NCBI GenBank assembly: GCA_019787685.1
Contig: JAHNUO010000001.1
Location: 2,728,001-2,792,000 of the forward strand
Reading direction: 5' to 3'
DNA: 64,000 bases
Origin: Chiua virens
Taxonomy: Eukaryota > Basidiomycota > Agaricomycetes > Boletales > Boletaceae
Shown one piece after another: positions 58,913 through 64,000 of the stretch. Both the position numbers and the translations under genes were made by a program. The notes under the pieces were generated by a model. It was given only the letters and a program-made list of their open reading frames with translations. It searched no databases and was not told where the DNA came from. How positions within the stretch are numbered: the first letter of the stretch is position 1; every line of letters starts with the position of its first letter.

Positions 58913-60287
58913 CTAGACACCACAAGTCATACAGGGATTGCTATGGAGATATCGATTATGATCAACCCACAGCATCCCCGCGATCTCCTCCCGCTTTGCC
59001 GACATGTGGTCCCGTTCAGTAGGGGTGATGAAACCATTTGCCAGAGTGCCATATACCATCGCTCGATCCACTGGGCACTCCACCATCTGTTCTTCCCTTT
59101 CCAATTCACTAAACTCATCAGGATCGTACTTGCAGATGATATTGTGGATGCAGCAGAGTGCAGGGGGGATCTTGGCCTGGTCATTCATCTGGAATGAGGG
59201 CGGGACAACAAGGATCCGGAACCGCCGCTTTAGGACACTGATGATCCGTTCGACAACGTTGCGCAGCTGCGTTAGAAGGCCTGTATAAAATTTAGTGAGT
59301 GTAATCGAAGGGGGAGGGGAGTGTACCGGATTTCTGAACGATCCCATTCTGGTAGGTGATATCGCGTCCCGCGATATGGAACCAAAAGCTGAGGACAGAT
59401 CGGATACCCTGCATCAGCAAGGTAATACTTGCCAATAGGGATGGTAAAGTCGGTGATTCGTGCATCGTGATACACAGAGGCATCAGCCATTGAGCCCTCC
59501 CACCCGCTCATAACGTACAGAAACTCCAGATCGAAATTACAGGCGACCAGACAGTTTTGCGAATGAAATCCCTTGCGATTGCGCGTTGTGTCCCGATTGG
59601 CGGCAGACGGAGTGCAGGTGATGTGAGTGCCATCGATGGCGCCAATGGCGTCTTTGAAATACGGGTATACAGTGGGATCAGTGGAAATACGAGTCGGGAT
59701 TGGGTCATCTGAGCGGGGTAGCTTGACATACTTGACATATATGGGGGTGAAAGCGAAAGATTCGGCCATGATGCGAAAATACCTGTGAATATATGTGTAT
59801 TTTGAGGACAGAAACAAGAACGAGTGACGTACTTAGATATTGTGGTGACCAAGTGTTGGAAACGCTCTGCAACGTGCCTAAAAGAAAGGCCAGTGATGCA
59901 GGTATATAGAAAGATGGCGAGTTGCTCTTCTAGCGTGATGTTCCTCGAACCAACGAATCCTTGAGCAACCAACTCCTCCACCAGATGTTTGAAAACATGC
60001 TTGCGAACGCCGAGCTCGTTTCGGATGCGATCGGGGTGGCCATTGAGTAATTCATCAACCCACATTTGCCCGGTCAGGATGGATGTATGGGATGGGATGC
60101 GTTTGGTCGGTGCAAACATGGAAGCGAACGTTTCAGCCATGACGGCGAGTGTTTCTGTCAAAGCGGCGCAAATCTGTTGATTCTGCGCAATTAGTGTACG
60201 AAACAAGCGATCAGTAATCTCGTTATCATCTTCTTGATGGTCCAAGAAAGCTTCAAGGGTGGACGCGTCGTCGTCAATGCTGGACAT
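58913..60287 (-). pseudogene. PIF/Harbinger DDE transposase, probably disabled
   Basis: Start Met 60287 (MSSIDDDASTLEAFL). The N-terminal helical part ends LYTCITGLSFRHVAERFQHL. A GTACGT...CACAG intron precedes KYFRIMAESF. The DDE_Tnp_4 core shows DAIGAIDGTHI (first D), YYLADAGYPI (second D) and NVVERIISVLKRRFRIL (E). After HLPEWDRS and an intron, the conserved segment between RPSNA and LRNVVER (usually containing an FNLRHA-like block) is missing and the frame changes there. A microhomology deletion is likely, so the copy is probably inactive. Ends CMTCGV, TAG at 58913-58915. Confidence 0.85.
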
Positions 60288-60345
60288 TGATTCTGCAGTG
60301 GGAGATTATAACGGCGATCGCGGCTGGCAACCTGTCGGTAACGTT

Positions 60346-60424
60346 GAAGCTCCATCTCAACTGAGGGCACGTGCTTTCAAAGAAACTGGGTTTGATTAGC
60401 CGAGACTGGTTGCTGTTCGAGCTC
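60346..60424 (-). repeat. Harbinger right terminal inverted repeat
   Basis: Reverse complement of 42703-42781 with one mismatch; ends CGAGCTC and is followed by TTA. Confidence 0.92.
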
Positions 60425-61535
60425 TTAGTCCACTTTCGAGGATCCAGACCTTAAATCGGATGACATGATACAACCTTCGGGACGTTTGTCACAGCTTTCG
60501 TATGCAGTGACCCGGAGCACTCTGAGCAACAACGCGGCACAACGGGACAACGGGAGCCATTGGGAGACGCCTAACGCGGTACCTCCTCCTTACCTCCTTA
60601 CCTCCCGTCCTCCCTGGGGCCGACTCTTTCAATGAGCCGTCTGAGGTGAGTGGCATTGTGACGAGAGTTGACGATATGGCTTGCAGATCGAACTGAACAA
60701 ATGCAAGACATGGTTGAACGATGTTAGGGAAAAGTGAAAAATCTAATTGACTTGCCTTCATACTTTTGCATCTTCCTGATTTGTACATCTGACGATCCGC
60801 ATCGATGACGTAGATATGATTGTGGAATTCGCATCTGGGTATATAACCAGGCGAGTACGTGCACTTTAACTCGACGTCGAACAAGCTCGAAGAAGGACAA
60901 AAGGTCTCGTGAGTGCTGCCATCAAGACAAGTCCTTATCGATTACGTCCAAGCTGGAACTGACAGCCTTCCGGAAAGATCGTAGACATCGTTGAGGAAGG
61001 CGCTGGGAAGGGCAGAAAGATCACCGTCAATGATTTCGACATCTCCATCAATTGCACAAGTACTGATACGAGTCTGAGTGCTCACAGGGCAATGTAGTGA
61101 CTTGTATTAATAATGCGAGGAAGACAACCCTGTTATTGAAATCACCCGGGAGGGAGTGCGTATTTGTCAGTCGGTAATCACCTTGTTGAATAACCTTGGT
61201 GCAGAACGACATTATTGTCGAGTTGAATCCGGGGAAATGAACAAGATACATCGGCGTGGGAAGAAACATTAATTTGAACGGATTACTTGTCTTTGGTGGT
61301 GAGAATTTGCAGACTCGCATCATCGCTTGAGTCGTCTTCTCTTCTCTCCTTCAAGCTGCTCTTGTTCTCTTCCGATTTTCTTGTTACGACCGTCAGGATA
61401 AACGACCTACCTACCTCACAAACCTAGCGTATCTCTTTTTTTTTCACTCGAACGATTACCCCGATACCACAAATATCCACACACTTATATCTTCAGTAAA
61501 ATCTCTAGTACACCCGTCAACCTGATCAACAAAAC
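60425..61535. other. intergenic between transposon and xylulokinase
   Basis: About 1.1 kb. Open frames here, including one of 131 codons on the minus strand (60884-60489), have no recognisable domain. A short plus-strand stretch near 60,970-61,050 looks coding-like but could not be assigned. The last 200 bp are pyrimidine-rich, as in many basidiomycete promoters. Confidence 0.45.
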
Positions 61536-64000
61536 ATGGCCCCGGGACCCAAGGCTGGACCTGCACTCTTCCTTGGTCTTGAACTCGCCACCGATCAGTT
61601 CCGTGCATCGATCGTCGATGAGAGCCTGGAGCTAGTGGGGGTCGAGTGTGTAGACTTTGATTCCGAATTATCGGAATATCAGTGAGTGTTCCTTTATGCG
61701 CCCCTTCTTTCTTCATACCATCGAACTATTTGTCTTTCTGGCCCAAAAATCATGCACTAAGCCTCGAATAGGACCCAGGGTGGTATATTCACCACGCCAG
61801 GAGATGCTTACACGACGCCAATTGATATGTGGGTAAAGGCCCTAGGTATGTGTATTTCGCGGAACCAAAATTTTCAGATATCAACGATGGACAAATTTGG
61901 CTTTTTTTATAATTTCCTCGATCGTAACCTTATTCGGCACATGCCTCACTACCCCGACACACACCCAAAGATTTTCTTCTCGAAAAACTTTCTAGGAACC
62001 ACGACGTGACGAGGATCAAATCAATTGGCGGTTGTGCTCAGGTGTGTCTCAGCGTCGTCGTTGCCGTCTCTTTTCTTGTTTTTATCGGTGATACGACCTT
62101 CGGCACCATCGTTTATAGCATGCCGTCGTCTGGTGGAAATCGACCCCGATCCACTCATTTCCCGCACTGGACTCGCGACTCCCGCTGCACTCCCAACTCC
62201 CTCCAAACACTTTCTCGTTGACCAATACCCCAGTCGCACAAGACACCTCAGCACATACCCATGCCTTGGCCCTCGAATCACTTCTTGGAGGTCCAGATAT
62301 CATGGCTGCGCGCGTCGGTACCTGCGCCAACGCGTCCGTTCTCGCTGCTCAGCTCCTGCGTATCCGGGAGTCTTGGACGTCGGACGTGTGGGCACGTACG
62401 GGTAAGGTGCAGCTCGCAAGCACATTCATCGCGAGCATGATCGTCGGCGAATGGGTGAACATGGGTGAGGCAGAAGCTTGTGCGACTGGTATGTGGACAC
62501 ATGCCGGTGGTCAAGGCACTCCATCCCAGGGGCACTGGGATGAAGGTGTCCTGGAGATCGTCGGTGGTAGTCGAGAGGAGGGACGGAGAATCCGAGGATG
62601 GCTCGGCGAAGTCGATTTAGCGAGCGGTAGGAAGATTGCCAATATATCGCGATATCTTTGCGAAAGATACGGCTTTGAAGCTGGTATGTGAGGATTCGTC
62701 CCTTGGTGCCGAAATCATTGATCTCTTCTTAGACACTGTTGTCACCCCATTCACATCTGATTATCTTTCTGTTTATCTCTCTCTCTGCCCGTCTCCCGGA
62801 GACGCTGTACTCTCATTTGGACCCATGGATATCCTCCTCACGCCCGCACAGCACTATCATCCTACTCGCTTGTATGGCCTATTTCCCCACCCAGCACAAG
62901 ATGCTAGCGAAAAGCGAAGATACGTCGCTATGCTAACAAGCAGGTAAGAATATACCCCTCGACTTGGTTCCGTGCTTTCCTCAACGTTCTCGCCCAGAAA
63001 CGCCGACGTTCCTCGTGCCTTGGTTCGAGACATGTATACCAAGAGCTGGAGTGCGTTTGATCGTCTAGTCGCTATCGTTCCTCCTGGTGGTTCCATTGGG
63101 TGCGTGAGCATTATCTCGGAAATTTGGATTCTAATTACGCATTCACTACGTACGCAGGCTCGACGACAAACTCTTTAGTTTTTGGTTACTACAGGGCGAC
63201 AGTTACCCACTATCTCATGTCAAGGGAATCTATCGCTTTGAGACAGGCATCAAGGTCAATGAATTTAGGGATCTTCGTGCAAATCCACGATGTCTACTTG
63301 AAAGTCAAGTTCTTTCATTCCGTGTCCGATGGTCACGGATGATATCTACCGGGGTGCTCGGGTCCAACGTTAACCGGAATCGTGGAAACGTGCAGACACC
63401 AGGACCAGGACCCAGTCCAGTTGTGGCATCTGCCCCAAGCAGTCGCGCAACGAGTCTTGGACTTCCATTTGATCCATACGACTATTCGCCTTTACCGGCA
63501 CGGATGCTGGTCACGGGGGCAGCAGCAAACTTCCCTTCAGTCGCCAATCTGGTCGGAGACGTCTTTAATGCGCCAGTGTTCATGCCCAACACGCAAGTTG
63601 ACTCTGCTCAAGTGGTCCCACATCGCAATGCTCCTGCAAACGGTTTTCCCAGTCGAGCGTCTCTTGGAGGTGCATACTTTGCACGGTGGATCTGGGGCAA
63701 AGAACGCAGTTCAACGAGTGGAGGGTCGGGGACTGGGAGAGGACTTGGTGGCTTTGAAGACGAAATACGAAGGTTGCACGGGAAGCGGTGGGTTGCGTCT
63801 GGTAATACACCACTACGCACCAATGTGAACGGGCCATTGGGTGGGGGCGGTGGAAGTGGCGCCAACAGTGGCACGAGCACACCCTATGGACATCCACGCT
63901 CAGGTCTTGGCTCCAGCATCGTTGTGGAGGAGGAAGAGGAAGAAGTAGAAGAGATGGAGCGAAGCGATGGGATGCTGAACGCCTCGGTATTTGCAGGCGG
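61536..64000 (+). CDS. XKS1: D-xylulose kinase (xylulokinase), 3' end outside window
   Basis: Phosphorylates D-xylulose to xylulose 5-phosphate, feeding pentose use into the pentose phosphate pathway; cytosolic FGGY-family kinase. Exons: 61536-61681, 61772-61845, 61971-62041, 62119-62683, 62733-62943, 62998-63099 and 63158->64000. Motifs: LFLGLELATDQFRASIVDE (FGGY N-terminal fold), TPIDMWVKALD, KSIGGCAQ joined to HAVVWWKS, QDTSAHTHALALE, ARVGTCANASVLAAQLLRIR, VQLASTFIASMIVGEW, EACATGMWTHA, CPSPGDAVLSFGPMDILLTP, FPHPAQDASEKRRYVAM and the C-terminal LVTGAAANFPSVANLVGDVF. A Gly/Ser-rich loop and an acidic run (VEEEEEEVEE) near the right edge are fungal additions. Frame continuous. Confidence 0.93.

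Larger units (their letters stand above)
42703..60424. mobile_element. PIF/Harbinger DNA transposon, enlarged by two nested LTR elements
   Basis: Defined by 79-bp terminal inverted repeats and two convergent genes, a SANT/Myb-like protein (+) and a DDE transposase (-). Harbinger elements of plants and animals need both proteins. Flanks are TAA on the left and TTA on the right, close to the family's TWA target choice but not an exact direct repeat. Span 17.7 kb; after removing the LTR elements and one copy of each target duplication it would be about 3.3 kb, a normal size. Confidence 0.9.

Noticed and set aside
42700..60427. Perfect 3-bp target duplication for the Harbinger element
   Set aside because: Flanks are TAA and TTA, complementary rather than identical, so the duplication is at best imperfect.
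60489..60884. 131-codon minus-strand open frame next to the Harbinger right end
   Set aside because: No domain recognised and no exon partners; cannot be supported as a gene.

Overview
The window is nuclear DNA of a filamentous basidiomycete, most likely an Agaricomycete. The genes are dense and broken by many 45-75 nt introns with GT(A/G)NGT donors, intergenic gaps are short, and the protein families and transposons are of fungal type. I cannot name the species from sequence alone.

Left two thirds (1-42,500): ordinary euchromatin. In order: a 2-oxoglutarate dioxygenase cut by the left edge (-), a monocarboxylate-type MFS transporter (+), an AIG1/FAR-17a membrane hydrolase (-), COA8 (+), nucleoporin Nup133 (-), OGG1 (+), N-myristoyltransferase (+), UFD1 (-), CCT4 (+), an intron-containing tRNA-Phe (-), V-ATPase subunit D (+), ribosomal protein L26 (-), FRG1 (+), SRP receptor beta (+), SAR1 (+), PIG-M (-), two tandem OPT oligopeptide transporters (-), an inositol polyphosphate 5-phosphatase (+), an MFS transporter (-) and a glia-maturation-factor/ADF-H protein (+). 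Genes are mostly arranged in divergent or convergent pairs. Five of them (the first MFS gene, FRG1, SRPRB, PIG-M and INPP5) carry apparent single-base indels inside conserved segments. These are either assembly errors or real lesions.

Right third (42,540-60,424): a three-element transposon nest. A PIF/Harbinger DNA transposon with 79-bp terminal inverted repeats carries two convergent genes, a SANT/Myb-like protein (+) and a DDE transposase (-). Two LTR retrotransposons sit inside the last exon of the SANT gene. Element A is a 10.1-kb Ty3/Gypsy with 884-bp LTRs and a GCGC target duplication. Element B is a 4.3-kb gag-only element with 554-bp LTRs and a GCAAC duplication. Removing both, with one copy of each duplication, restores the SANT reading frame to its stop codon and leaves a Harbinger element of about 3.3 kb.

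The most unusual feature is that both LTR elements, although different in sequence and in gag, carry a spliced gene in ANTISENSE orientation just before the 3' LTR. Each encodes a protein with the cysteine spacing of a fungal Zn(II)2Cys6 DNA-binding cluster followed by a possible coiled coil, and each has its own TATA-like box and ACGTG-containing motif. Element B is also saturated with the pentamer CTCCG (complement CGGAG) on one strand. Zn2Cys6 proteins typically read CGG triplets, so a retroelement that encodes a regulator of its own DNA is a testable idea. LTR pairs differ almost only by CpG transitions, and in-frame stops in pol and in the antisense gene of B are TGA codons explicable as decayed CGA, which suggests cytosine methylation of repeats.

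Right edge (61,536-64,000): a xylulokinase gene (+) running off the window.
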